Part shown: one piece after another, positions 33,401 through 47,900 of the stretch
Layout: each line of letters begins with the position of its first letter
How positions within the stretch are numbered: the stretch's first letter is position 1
Origin: Symbiodinium kawagutii
Taxonomy: Eukaryota; Sar; Dinophyceae; Suessiales; Symbiodiniaceae
Assembly: GCA_009767595.1 (NCBI GenBank)
Contig: VSDK01015324.1
Span: 145,192-209,191, forward strand
Direction of reading: 5' to 3'
Length of the DNA stretch: 64,000 nt
The notes under the pieces: generated by a model
Databases searched by the model: none
What the model was told of the DNA's origin: nothing
The model's input: the letters and a program-made list of their open reading frames with translations, nothing else
Made by a program: the position numbers and the translations under genes

Positions 33401-36400
33401 GGTTGGTTGGTTGACTACTATTTTTCATAATTAGGGGTTGAACCCATCAAACAGGCAGAATAGTCTTCTAACAAACCAGTTGAATTGGATTGAGGTGTTT
33501 CAGCCATGTCTTTAGAAGGATTGTCACTTCAAGCCGCAGTCTTCGTACCAAATTCTTTGTTTTCAATTTCTTCTATAGATACAAGGTGGGCCCCCCCACC
33601 TATATCTGCCATAACTGGTAGTTACCCTAGTTAGAAGCCAACTTAGCTAGCCAAGGGGCCCACCTTGTAGGCACTTTGGTTGCACCAAGTGGCGGCCAGA
33701 ACCCTTAGATGAGACGGAACACCAGGTTGGTTGGAGTCTTGCATCGTGATAGAGACGGTACCGATGCCCGAACTGGACAGCATTTTTGATCTTGATGTGC
33801 AGCGTTAGTGGATGTTAGTGGTTGGAATGGGTTGAGACTGGCTAGATGAGATTGCCTACGAATGAACGTTCATGATGGTCAACATTTCATAGGGGATGGT
33901 TATCATGCATATGTCATCTATTCCAACTGGATTCCAACCGGTTCATTGCATTCTATACATTTTTATACTTCATACTTAGATTAATCTTGAAGGACCCATC
34001 GTAGATAGCCCATCTCTCGTTGTCACTTGGAGACGCCAGGAAAAGGCATGATTGATGAGCAAGAGGATTTTGCCCCTTGGATTTTTGCGCGAAGTGAATG
34101 GGGAATAAGCTTAGCCTGTCAGCTGATTTTAACTAAATTTTTTGGATACCTGCCAGGTTACCCGAAGTGAATCCACGATTTCTGTCACTCCAAGGCACTC
34201 CAGAGGACGGGATCCCACCCAGTATATCCCACTATATCCCAGTATGCTATACTGTAGGCTAACTGATCATGACTTCCCTCAAATGAGCACTCATGTGTTA
34301 GCATTATTTTCTTTACAGCTTGAGCGGTGACAACAACCTGGCTCGCGAGAGTACGAGAGGGTCTCAAATTCTTCACATAAATTGCCGATCTTTTGCAGGT
34401 GGATGCTTAAGCTATCCGAAATCCTTTGCACTTTGTTCGCTCAGTCTTTTGGGGAAAGACCTGCCTGCCAATTGCGCCACCAGAATGTTTCGAGCAAATT
34501 CAGCACAACTGAGCTGAAGCCTCGCAAGACAGGTGTAGATCAAATCCCTTTTGGAAAGAACGGAAACGAGAGAAACATGTTCGGACCACTGGGCGCGACT
34601 CCAGCAAAATCTGGGGACCTTTCGAAATCTAGGACTTTGGTTTGCTGTTCGCATCTATGTTTTTTGTTTGGTGGTTTTGCTCTGCGAGTGTTTTGTGGTG
34701 CTGCTCTTCATTCGTTACATCATCGTTCCTCTGCTTCCATGTGTTAGTTTCCCCCTGCTTTCTTTCCTTCTACTTCTGTCCACCTGCTTGTCCTCCCATA
34801 GATGCTATTAGAAAGCTTTGACATGTAGTGTTATTGGGCCATTTTGGTCCCATAGAGTAGTTTTAGAGCTGGTGTTTTTCTTTCTTTGCTGACGTTTTGG
34901 GCTGCTGGTGTGTGTGTGTGTGTGTGTGTATGTGTTTGCTGCTCCTTTTTTCTGTTGTTTTTTTTCGTAGCTGGTTGTTTTCGCTGGCCATACTTTTCTC
35001 CTTTGTGTTTTTCCCGGCTGTTCTTCGCTGTGTTTTCTTTGCTGGTCTTTGAGTCTTCGTGTTTGTTTGTGTTTATCTCCATCTCAATTATCTCAATCTG
35101 TGGTCTTCTTCTGGTGTGGTAGTTTCTTTTTTCTGTTTCTGTCCTCCGCAAAGAACTGTGCATTTACCATGCTGGCTCCTCCTAGTCTTCATTCTGTTTT
35201 TTCTGCTTCTGTTTTTCAAAAGCTCATCCTAGGCTCTCATATTTGTAGCCTACATCCCCAACTTTTTCAGCAAAGACCCTGTAGCAGCCAGGAGCAAAAT
35301 CCTATGCTCTCTTGTCATTTATCATTCCTTTATTCGAGATTCTGTAGGGTTTTCCCATGGAGATGCGGCCAACTGCGCGCCGAAAAGGTCAGCAATCGCA
35401 GTGTGGCCGTTGACTGCATCACTTGCCCCGCCGGTCGCGCATCCTTAGCCGCTGCAGCGGGAAGTCGCGAATGTGCGCTGTGTGACCCGGGATTTGCACA
35501 GATGCTGAGACTGCAAAGAAACTGAGGGGCGCTGGTGTTGTGGGATTACCCTCTGGTAAGCTAACCTAGCAGCGAAAAAACACATACTTTTTTTTATGGC
35601 AAACCAGCATCATTCAATCGTGAATTGTTCATTCCCGGTTAGTTTACCAGCTGGAGTGAATTGATTGATGGCAATATATGGCAATCAATAATGGTGGTAA
35701 GTCATGGTAAACAATGCTCTTGTGATTTGGGGAATTGTTCTGAAAAACGGAGAAGTATGTACATGTATATATCTACATACCTAAATCGATCAATCAATCA
35801 CAACATGGTAAACATTTGTCAAGGATTGCAAATAATGTTCAACTATGGTAATTGACCGCTCACCTGATGTTGTCTAAATCATTCTAAATCTAGGTGAGCG
35901 GATCAATTACCATGATGACTGACCATTCTAAATGGTTGGATCTTTGCCTTTCTTCTTGGGAAAGCCAACAGGTAAACCTTCTTGAGATCTGGTACCTGGC
36001 ATGTTTGGCCGCCAGATTTGTCGTGCTTCATTTCCACCCAGAGTTTAAACATTCCTACGGTGCCATCGCGATTGGAGGCTACAGATGGCCATCTTCATTC
36101 ACGTTTCAGCCCCCCCAGCTGGCATAATGAAACGATAGGACAAGTGCATGGATTGCATGAATTTGGGTGTTCCTAAAGTGCTTTTCAATGCTTGAAATTC
36201 CATTCTTCATGTCGTCATTTTGGACCATTGTTGCTTGCTTGCGGGCCATGGTTTTGGTGTTTGGAAGGCATCAAGTGTGGCATGGAATGGCAATAGATCA
36301 TGAGAATTGGTCTGGACATTACTTGGGCAGATGCTAAATATTGTTTGGTTCTGCAAGCCGTACTGTGCAGCATTTGCCAGTCTGCCGCAACCGGCTGATT

Positions 36401-39400
36401 GCACTTGCCGGTCACAGATGTGATTGCACTTTTGTAGTGCAAGGCTCATGCTTGGCGTCCAAGCAGTCCACGTTTGCGTGTTAAGATGGGAAGAAGCCAT
36501 GCTTCACCCAGTGGTTTATAAGTTTGTAACTAGTCTAAGTAGGTCAACTACCAGTTATAGGGATCACAACCCAACTTGTAAGTGGTTGGGAGCCCACCTT
36601 GTAGAAACTCCACCCATGGGACCCCCTTTGAGTCAGCCTCAGCCCATGTTTTCGCCGCCTAGGAAGGCCTTTGGTGCTGCGGCCTGCGACCCTTGCCCCG
36701 AGGGCACCTATAGCGACGTGTCGGGCAAGGACGTCTGCTCCCCCTGCGGCCTGGGTACCTACGCCAACAGCACGGGCTCGAAGTTATGCCACGTCTGTGG
36801 AGCTGGCACTGGACAGGAAGAGCTGTGGACCACCAGTCAGGTCGTGGCCTCCCGAAGCGGAACGCAAGTCATTCAAGTGCAGGGGGCGTACTCAGCACCT
36901 TGGGCTGGACGGCGCAGTTTGTAGATGCTGCTTGGGTGACATGGGGGATTTCTACGGGATTTCCTGGTGGTTGGCTTGTCAGAGCCTAGATGATCCTGCA
37001 GGATCCTGGCAAATCTTTGAGTTTATGATTTTGAGAGTGTTCACATGCACGTTTGAATGCTTCAGCCCCGCATTCTCTCCAAGTTCTTGATTGGAATGGC
37101 ATTCGCAACATGTCGCGACAAACTGCTGGCAGCGTGGCTGCGAATTTGTGAAATTGCTTCGTGCCTTCTCAGGACTCAGAGTGCTCTTGTTCCGAGGGCA
37201 CCTTCTTGTGGAAAGGCCGTTGCTACTTATGTGCAGAGGGCTCTACTTGCCTTGGCAACAACCAGTTGGTGTTGAAACCGGGCTATTTCTCATCCTCCGA
37301 TGCTCCAGGCCTGGCTGCAGGGATGATTTCCTAGTGTTTTCACAACAAAAAGGTGGAGTTTCCAGACCTGTTGGGGTGACCCCGGGGTCACTGTCGCTAC
37401 TCACCGGGCGTCCCAAAAACGGTGCCAGGTGAAATCTTTCGATGCACCTCCAACAGCATTTGTCCCGGAGGTCCTCCTGACACATGCGCCAGCGGTCGTG
37501 ATGCCCAAACCGTGGCGTGCAGTAGCTGCTTTTTGATGGCAAATTTTCGATAGAATGAAACCAGTGAAACGGATGAAACGGGAAAATCCATGTTAGACTT
37601 TAGATGAAAAAATGCCGGTTTTAGATGGACAAAATGACAAATCAGTGTTGTTTCAATCCGTTTCTCCATATAATACTCAACGTTTGCAGGGTTCCCCGGG
37701 AAAAGTCTTGGGCTTGGGGTTCCTATATCACCGCTCCATCGACTGTGCCCCAGTTTAAAAGAAGGTGGCAAGGCCACTTTGACTCCCAATCAGTTTGCGC
37801 TTCTGATGTTTTTCTACTGGCTTGTTTTATGCATGCTTATGGGATGCTTTCGGATACTGCGAGTTCGTGCCAGTTCATTGTTATTGCATTTGTTTCTGGC
37901 TTGTTTTGTTTCACCATCCAAGCAAATCAGCCATTGATCACCCGAGCGTGTTTTGCTAATACTTTTGCTTTGCGTAATTTAACATTGCTAGGGCGTCCAG
38001 AGGGTTTGCACGAAATGAGTCCAGATGCTTCGCTTCACATTGCACCTGGCGTGATAGTCTGAACTCTGATTTTGCCTCGCGTCAAATTTTCTAAGGCTTA
38101 GCCGGACTAAGCGAATACTCAGATGGGACCTGTACAGCGTGTGATGGTGGAGACTATGCTCTCGTGCTGGTTATAGTGGTGGTAGCGTTGCTGTGCATCG
38201 CCATCGTTTACCTCTCCCTCGTTCAGGACCTGCTGCGGTGACAGGCCTGAAAGTTTCCTTGGCCCCACAAGAGCGTCGAAGAAAAGGGACCTTGCCAGAA
38301 AAATCTCATTGCATTGATCACACGTATATAGTGTGTCAGGATGTGTCAGGCCAGAGGGGGAGAGCGGTTGAATCAGTTAGCCAATGAGATGGAGTCAGAT
38401 AGGTTGCAGAAGTGCCGAGAAATCATCATGAAACATCCGACTTTTGAGTAAGGCAACCCCTTCCTAGGTCCAACCCAGGGGCCCAAGGACGTCACTTCGC
38501 CAGGACTCTCGAAACAAGTCCCCAGGTTCTACCATGATCGTGGTCGTTGGCCTCACTCAGTTGCTTGGAGTCGCATCATTTGACCGCCAAAACACATGAG
38601 CGATCCATGGGTTTTGTGGCTGCTCAAGACATAGGGGACCCGAAAGCTACGGATGATTTATTGCTACAAATGATTGATAAACTGGATGACAGCTCGGGGG
38701 TTCCCCGATTTTGAGCAACACTCATATACTTGCATCTTTGCATATATTCCGTGTCCTTGTGGAAGTGCTGTATTAGTGCATTTCCTGGTTCGTGGGTGAG
38801 CCGTTCAGAAGTTTCAACGGGGAAAGTAAGTTTGGACGCATCAAAACGCCTTTGATGCTGGAAGTGCTGTGGCCTTGATCTTACTTGCAATATTTTGCAA
38901 CTGGCTTCTTGACTCACTGGGTTTTGATGGACTAATTTCTGAATTCTTGTGGTTCTTAATTCATTAACGCATTCAATCTTTCAGATGTAAATACTGTTTT
39001 TGGCTCCCTGCACACGTACTCAGCTGTCTACGTCACACGTCTACGTTTTGTTTATCTTCTGAACCCTCGGCCGAATTCTTCCTGATGCACTACATTACCC
39101 GCGATCTGTTGATTTCTCATGTGCCAAACTCTTAAGTGTTGTATCGATTTTTGTTTTTGTTTTTAAATTGGCAATCCCGTCCTTAGTCATTCCAGCGTGC
39201 ACGCCGAGCAAATCTGAAGATGTGTCAGAGAACACATCTGAATATGATCAGAAAATCCCCAAATACATGTCAGCAAAAATGCCGGGGCGTTTGCCAGAGA
39301 AAATGTCAGAATAGGCGTCAAGCAACATATCAAAATAACTACCTGTGAAATGCCACATCCGGGTTTGTCCTGCCAGCAATTTCGCTTAAATATGCCAAGC

Positions 39401-42400
39401 AAACAACGTGTCAGACAATATATAACATGTCAAATAACATGTCAGAGTGTTTTGTTGCTGGGGTGTCCAACGGCTTACCATAATGTGGTAAACCGCCAAT
39501 CTACCTTGCAGACTTCATGATTCGATGGGGATTGCTGGAAGAAAAGTTGTTTCGTCCAAAAGTACAAGCTGCCATGCCAAGACATGCAAGACCAAGCTTA
39601 TGGGAAAATTGTTCTCTTGTCCGCTGCAGGTACACTACTACTTAATTGATGTGGAATGACGCACAGAACAACGCAATTTGCCAATGCGTGGCACATGCAC
39701 ACGCCATGACATGCCGGAACCATTGCTTTTTCATGATTTGGGGTCCTTTCGATGTCCTTTGAATATATGCATACCTGGGAGAGTCGCTAAAATGTTTGTT
39801 TCCAGTTTCACAGAGATAGTGCACGTCAAAGAAACGGGTTGAAAGCAACAGCCCATTTTTTGGAATAAATTCGGTGTCCGCGGAAAAAGAAGATCGTGAA
39901 CAGCGAACAGACTTTCTCAAACAAAGCTAGACAGAGTAATCAAAGCCAGTCACTTTATTTTGGAGGACAACTGCCATAAATCGCTGTCCGCTTCTGAACC
40001 CCGGATTTTTTTTGAGCTTCCAGCTCTTAGCGGCTTGGCTTTTTAAGCGTTGCAGCCCAAGCAGCTTTGCTGAAGGGAGCCCTCCAGAGAGAATAAGGTC
40101 AATTCTCAACAACCTAGAAAGATATTTAAATGATTTTACATTTACTTACATCTAAATTTTTATATGTGCGTACAAAGACCATCTCAAAACAGGCAGTTAC
40201 CGGTCCCAGGTTTGCAACAAGCGTCCAGATGTTTGCCGTCGTGCGTCGCTTCGGCATCTCTTGGAGAGAACCCTTTGCTTCTTGGCAGCAGCTTGCAAGC
40301 GTGGCCAAGCATGGGAATTTGATGGAACTGGCTGACCATGGTAATAGATAAAACTTATGGGTTTTATGACCATGCATGGTTATAACCCCCATAAGTAGCT
40401 TATAAATAGAACCTGGAGTCAGAATACCAGATACGTAGCCTAGAGCCCGTGCAGTTGACCGTAGTACAAATATCAACTTATAAAGTACAGTAAGTAGCTT
40501 ATTACCCTTACAATGGTATAATCATGGTTGCCTACCATGTGTGGTTGAATCTGTTTGAGCAGGATGGATGCCTCAATCCGAAAGTGACAGTGTGAAACGG
40601 TAAATGTACCCTGTATGCCGTGGTTGCCATCGGCTTTCTGGGCAAATGTACTTCCATAGCCTGTGGAGTGTGGATGATGGTACGTCTAGAGCCAGGGATC
40701 TGATGATGAACCCATTCCCCCTCACGTCAAGGCCTCCAATACCCTCCAATAGTCAATACGAAACCCTAAAGCCTAAGACACCTGGCAACAAAAACCCAAC
40801 CACATTTTTCTGTTCTCAACACAAGGCGAGACTATTATCATTGCTCCAAATTAACATTTGAACGGCCGTTTGCTGATTGGAAAGGAGATGCTCTTTGCCT
40901 GTGCGTTGACCTCACCAGCACAACCGCGCAAATGTATATGTAATAATGCACCAGTACTCAGAGTCAATGACGTAGTATATATGCTTGGTGGCATCACACA
41001 AGTTTCACCAAAATGCCCGGCTGGGATGCTTTTTCAATTTGATTTGATTGATTTTTTTGCATTTGGTTGAAGCCTAGTGGCTGGTCATTTTGATCAGGCA
41101 ATCAAGCAGTTTGATGCGCCAAAAATCTCGACTCACGTCGTTGTGAGACCAATGGACTTGCAGTGAGTTGATTGGCATTCACTTTACAAGATACCCAACC
41201 ATTGGGAATTGCTGGTCTGATTGTCCACCGGGTGTGTGTATAAACTTTGGCCCCTACCAACCGTTGCTAATCATCCTATCGCAGCCATTGTTGATAGGGA
41301 AACTGCAGCCTCTTTTGTGGTTGCAAAGTGAACCATGGCTGTGGACGAATCCATGTCATGTTGATTACACTCTGGCAAACTAACATGGCTGGCTGGAAAA
41401 TCACCATGTCTTATAGAGAAAGCCTAGGAAACCATTGATAATTGGTGGATTTTCCAGCCAGCTATGTTAGTTTACCAGAGGGTACGTACCCTGTTCTGAT
41501 CCCCAAGGCTGGCATCCTCACGTTCTTGGAGATTCTCAGCTTTGACATCGAATCCTTTTCTTTGAGCTGTGTAACAACCACCGGCCCCGTGGTGATCTTC
41601 ATCCTACGGGCAACTTGCCTTCAGCAACACGGAGGAAGAGATTGCTGAAACAACAGCAATGGCGGATGTTAATGGTGGATGGTTGGTGCTTAAGAATGGC
41701 CAAGTCAAATGGCTGACTATGACGACTTTGGTTGATTTCATGGTTCATTTGGTGAATGGCACATGGTAACTTCAACAACCTGAATTCCTGGAAGTGGACA
41801 GAGATTCTGAACTCGTGGAACTGGAAAAGAAGAGTTGTTAGTGGTTGCTTATTTGGTTGGTGGTTTGGTTGACATTTTTTATTTTCCCTAGTTATCATTA
41901 ACAATTGGTTGGTTGAGAAGCATGTTTTTCATAAGGTTGGTTCAACCACCAACCAGTTATCCATTCTTACCCAATGGGCTTCCGCCATCTTGAAAGTCCA
42001 ACTTGTTGCATGTGGCGTCATGGGCTCATGAGAAGCCAACAATCATCAATGGGTTTCTTGCTGATGATAGTATTGATGATTAGTATTAATCATTAAGCCA
42101 CCAATCATGAAGGTAGTAAAAAAATAAGCCAACAACCATGAAGGTAGTATTTTTGCCCTTTCTTCGCGACCAACATGTGGTCAAAGCAACGTCATTTGTA
42201 AGGGTTGGGATGGCTACTCATATTTTGCCATTTGTGCTAGCAGTTGTTCCGCTGTTTCTCTCTGTAAAGGTGGCCAGAATGATAGGGGATGATTGAGAAA
42301 AGAGAAACATGCACGTCAGAAAGAACAAAGGTGAAAGTTTTGATGCAGACAATCCTGCACCTCGTGGGTTGAAATCGTTGATATATATATGAGATGAATA

Positions 42401-44868
42401 TTATATGTGCGACGTTAAATGAAATCAAGTAAAACGTCTATCAACTGACGTTGTTCTAAATTAATTAGCTAGTGTCAATTAGCATAAAAGAAATCCATAT
42501 AATGGATCTACGAAATAAAGGACACCTGTTATAAAACAATAGATATTTGCGAAGACCTCAGCTCTCTATGATATTGGCCGCCCGCGAACGCGTCAGCCTT
42601 TGGATTTCTGTGTGATTTTTGTGACTGCGGCTGTGACAACGGCAGGCCCTAGTGATGCCAGTGTTGGCCCTCATGGCTTTGGCGATTCATTTGTGCTACC
42701 TCGCGGTCACTCGATCCTTCAAGGACTTCAAAGTGAATCAACTGTTGAGGACCATCGGTACCCTGGCGAGCCAGCCTGGAAGTTGATGGGAACTGCTGAA
42801 GCCCAGCTTTTCAGCATGGGAAGTGTGGAAATTGACGCTGGATATGGGGGAAGTTGAGCGGGTGAGCTCACAGAGATCACTCTGTGTGAAATGTTTCGTG
42901 CAGCCGTGTCCCACGGTTTGCCACATCGGGAGGAAGGCAGTTTTGTTCGTGAATCCGTAGGGGAAAATCGATTTGTGATGTTGATGTGCGATTAATACTC
43001 CCTTCTGCTTGAGTGAAGCGGGAAGTGTGAATAAATGTACGTGCTTCCCAAGTTGTTTTCGTGATTTCATGCACAATGTTGATTATTGCGATGCTTTCAT
43101 GATTCCCCTTTGTCCTAGTATTGGCCTGAATAATTTCATAGTATCACATATGTATATTCATATGCATCCGCCGTCATTATGATCATATGTTACATATGTC
43201 TTGTGCGTCAGGCTCAACTTGAAAGGATAGCTTCGCTGCATTTCAACAAGATACCGTTGCTCCTTTTGTGTATAGTCCAAGTCCTTTCTTTTTAGTTCTT
43301 TTGGTATCCGGTTTACTTCTACTGCATTTTTTCCTGTGTTATCCATGGTTCTGAAGGGCTTTCGCGTGCCATTCCTTGTTATGAAATGCGCCTCATTTTT
43401 CATGTATTTGTGCAGTTCTTTTTGTTGTCTGTTTTTAGCACACCAAAGAAAGAAACAGAGAAACACTTCCACAACACTTACTTTGGTGGGCAAAACAATC
43501 CAAACTACTTTGGCGATTGCCAAAGTAAGGGGTACCCCCTTACGTCATTGAGGGCACTTTTTCATAGAGAATTCGGGAATAAGAACATCTATGTTATCGA
43601 AAGCCTTGATAAAACATCCAAGATTCAAAATCCATGACACATGATGAACACATGGGTAAAGCGTACAAATAGTGTTCAAAAATTGAACACTGTCACATGT
43701 AAACTTTCAGTCGGGTTTTCTTACATGGAAATCAAAGGCCGTAGCCATGCAGTAGCCATTGGCATTCAGATTTCTCAAGTCACCTTCCATGGCATTTTCG
43801 GCAGCCATGAAACTTGGCATTCAGAAATGGGGCATGGCATAGCAGATCTATGGGACCCTGGTTAACCCCAAAGGAACCCCCGATGCGACACTTGGCCCCC
43901 TACAAGACTGACCAAGCTTGGACCGCAGAATGTGACCTCATGATGATGGAGTTTTCCCAAGGATTTGGGAAGCCTCAGCTGTCAATTTCCAGTTGGTGAG
44001 CTCAGGTACGCTGTTCATGATCTTTTTCATCATTCTCTTCACGATGCTCTTGGCACCCTTTCAATGCAGTTCACATCCCAATGGCCGCTACACCGTGCAA
44101 GTCTATCCATCGGTGTTCTGTAATGGCGAGGATGAACATTTACAGCTCTTCATAGCCGGAGGCTTGGCATGTTTGATGCCGATCCTCTTCTTGGCAGTTC
44201 CTGGGTGGCGAAGCCGGGCCGTTCAGCAGCCCCAGTGTATCGGAAAATCGCTGGTGAATGCTAGGGATCTATATCCCAAATTTGGCTTTTATTTCATCTT
44301 CAGATGGGGCCCCTGTTGTGACCCAGTCCCAAATATGGGTGGTTTAGAAAGATGGATTTGACATGATCTGACACTGGTGCGATCCCCTGGACCATTTGAA
44401 ACACGCGACACTGAGTAACTCTCAGGGTCACATTTTTGTGAGCTGAAGGGAAATCTGGTGGTATCCAATGGGCTCTACTCATACTGTAGTGGACAAGAAT
44501 CTTAAATTAGGATTTCCACAGTAATTAACCCAAACAAATATATGGTAATTAGCAACCTCCCTCCCTCCCATATTGAATGGCAAATCCCTGACCAACGGCA
44601 AGCATAAAAGTAACCACACCGAGGCGGACACCACCGATGCTATAGAAAATGTCAACAACGCCAACAGCACCAATAGCATTACTATTACCAATAGCCGCAC
44701 CACTGCCAGCCAGTACTCGTACCAGGAGCACCAACGACACCAATAACAGCAACGACCCAATCAACAATACCAACAACAAGACTCCAAGCAGTAAGAACTA
44801 AACAATAACAAGAAAAAAACATAACAAGAATAAGAGGAACAATAACAACAACAAAGACAATGACAACC

Positions 44869-44917
<49 letters not shown>

Positions 44918-47900
44918 CGCTCGGCCGCGGGGTCCCGTCGCGCCCCGTCATGGTCAAAGAGGTGGGTTTGGACGATGGTGATGATGTTGATGATGATGAT
45001 GAGGATGATCATGATGATGATGATGAGGATGATGATCATGATGATGAGGATGTTGATGATACTGAGGATGATGATGGTATGTGTTTACATTCTTCTGTAT
45101 ACCAAAAGCTTTCTATATGTGCAAAAAAAATTGATTGATAAGACCATGTGTGCATAAGGAAAAATTCCTGACCCACATACATAAACAGGATATATATATA
45201 TATATATATGCACGTGTAAAGATAAAAATGAAATCTTAAAATTGCTCATACCAAAGCATGTCTAAGAATGACCAGTACACATTGTTTGAACCACAAAAGA
45301 AAAATCTACATTTGTATTTATATACATATATGTGGATGAATACAAAATTTCAAACGCATATATATATATATATATATACGTGTGAATATATACAAACACA
45401 ATCTCTTTACATGTGTTTGAAAAATCCTAAGGAAGAAAATGTGTATACACACATTTTACAGAAGACACATATTCATAAATCAATGTGACATATATATATA
45501 TATATTTTTTTTAAATCTATCTATATATTTATGAAAAGAAAAATTGACATAATCATATTATTGCATCAAAGTCAACATGGCAGCAACCAAGCATCAAAGT
45601 GGCGAGCACTTGCAAGGCAACGGGACCATGCACGCAACATGCACACGTGCAAGACATTCTGGCGATGCTGCACCACCCCACCCCACCCCAATTACCACGG
45701 TGACCATCGCGCCATCAACACAGACGCAACATGCACACGTGCAAGACATTCTGGCGATGCTGCACCACCCCACCCCACCCCACCCCAATCACCACGGTGA
45801 CCATCGTGCCATTGAGACACAGACGCAACTTCTGTGGAACGATGACAACTTCTGTGGAACGACGACAACTTCTGTGGAACGATGACAACTTCTGGCAAAC
45901 GATGACAAGGTCGCACACGCAACACGCGGGACTGTCAAACTGTGCGGAAGCGTGGAGCTAAAACGCGATTTTTCGCTCCGACACGCAGATTGTCCTGTAA
46001 AACGCAATACGGCATGCATGTGGCACAACAACGCGCAGAAAGTCCGACGAAGACGTCCTCACACTTTGAAAATTTTCGAAAGCGTCGCGCGGGACAGCGG
46101 TTTTTCAGACCGACACGCAGATTGTCCTGTAAAACGCAGCACGAACTGCACGTCGCACAAAACCGCGCGCCTGCCAGCGTTTCGTGACTTGATCCACAGT
46201 TCGTACTGTAAAAACCAATACAAAATCAACGCCGAAAATGCGACGGCACCACCCGGCCGAGCCAACAACAAGAAGAAGAAGAAGAAGAAGAAGAAGAAGA
46301 AGAACAATACCCCACAATCAACAAGACCGGAAACCAACATATGCAGAGCAACGACCGCAACCACAACAACAAAAAACAGCAGCAGCAGCAACAGCAGCCA
46401 CAACGACAACCACAAACACACTCTCAATCAGCCACCACAGACGCTACTGCCAGTCCTAGTGCTGGCCCTAGTGCTAGTCCTAGCGCGTGTGCTGCTGAAT
46501 TAAAACCACAATTTTAAGCAGCAGAATCACAACCAAAAGGAAAAGATACTAAACCAACCAAAGACCTGAAATGCAATTATTTGACACTGCATGCTGCAAA
46601 GCACCAGCCTGTAAAACACATTGCCGAGAGCCAACAACGCCCTGCCTGGCGCGGGCCTTCCAAGGGCGCCCCTTGCTGCACCGGAAACCCCCCAAGGTTT
46701 GCACTTGGATCGTGCTGGTGGAGATCCCGCGACGGATCGCCGCTTCAGATGCGGGCTTCCTGGACAAGGTGTCCTTTCTGGTGGCCCGGCGGCGTTTCCG
46801 CGGCTCGCAGTGCTGGGGGCTGGGCTGGGACCCGCTTCGGAGCCCGGCCATCGGCCTTAGACTACGGGTCCGACCTGAAGTCTGCAGAGTTCTCTCCTGG
46901 ATTTGTAGGTGAGAAATAAATCGTTTGATGATCATGATTTGTGACTAACTATTGATCAATATGGCTACAATTGTTGGATCTCATGTGAGGGAAATGGCCT
47001 GCAAACAAGAACACAGGAATGGCGAGGTGCGTCGCAAATTGTTCATGCCGGGTTGCCCGATGGTTTTATGCAGATCGCTTGGGTCAGATCATGTCAGATC
47101 GTTCCATGTTATGTCATGTCATGTCCATGTTTTCACATTATTTCATTGGTTTTATTTATGCGAAAGATTTATTTTTGTTTCGCATTGTTTCTTTTGTTGT
47201 TCAATCGCATCAAGGGTTTTCTTAGCCTGTTCGTTTCCAAGCGCTCTTTATTTTGCCTCATTCAGGCTCAATTTGAGAGGATACGGAGTTTAATTTTAGT
47301 CTCACCTTTTTAGATTTCACTTGAATATGACACGTTTACCAACCGCCAGACATTTTCAAAATAGAGTGAAATTCTTTTGCTTTCCGTCGCAATGTCCGTT
47401 TCCTTGCTGTTTCACCAAGAAATCTCCGTTTGTTGTTTGGGCACCGCCCAGATTTGAGTGAGGGATGCTCACTTCTCCGGATTGTTCGTGGGTGTCTTTT
47501 GCAAAGGTTCTGTTGGGAAACTGATGTTTTCACACTTGGAACTGAAGTAGAAACAACCTCCTCACCAAGGCCCAAGCTTTAATTTCAGCAGAGAGACAGA
47601 TTGTCTGATCATTGAGGTCAACATTTCATTGCCATGGGCACTGCCACAGAAGTCCTGAAAACAGTTGTATTGGTTGGCCATTTCAATCCTGAAGCCAGCC
47701 TGCTTGATCTCTGACTGTCAGCGTGGCCTTTCTCAGTGAGTTTTGGTGGGGTTTCCGCTCTTTGTCAAAATTCTACCACCATGTTTTGAGTTGTTTGAGA
47801 TGTTTTGTTCCTTTGCACTGGATGTGGATCACAAGGAGTTGGTGGTTTGTAACTTTGGTATCCTTTTTCACGAAACACTCCTGAGTGAGTTACTTGAGTG

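Noticed and set aside
43736..43765. CCGTAGCCAT followed by GTAGCCATT as spliced-leader-like strings
   Set aside because: Only the 5' part of the leader matches and there is no gene start nearby; CCGTAGCCAT alone is too short to rely on.
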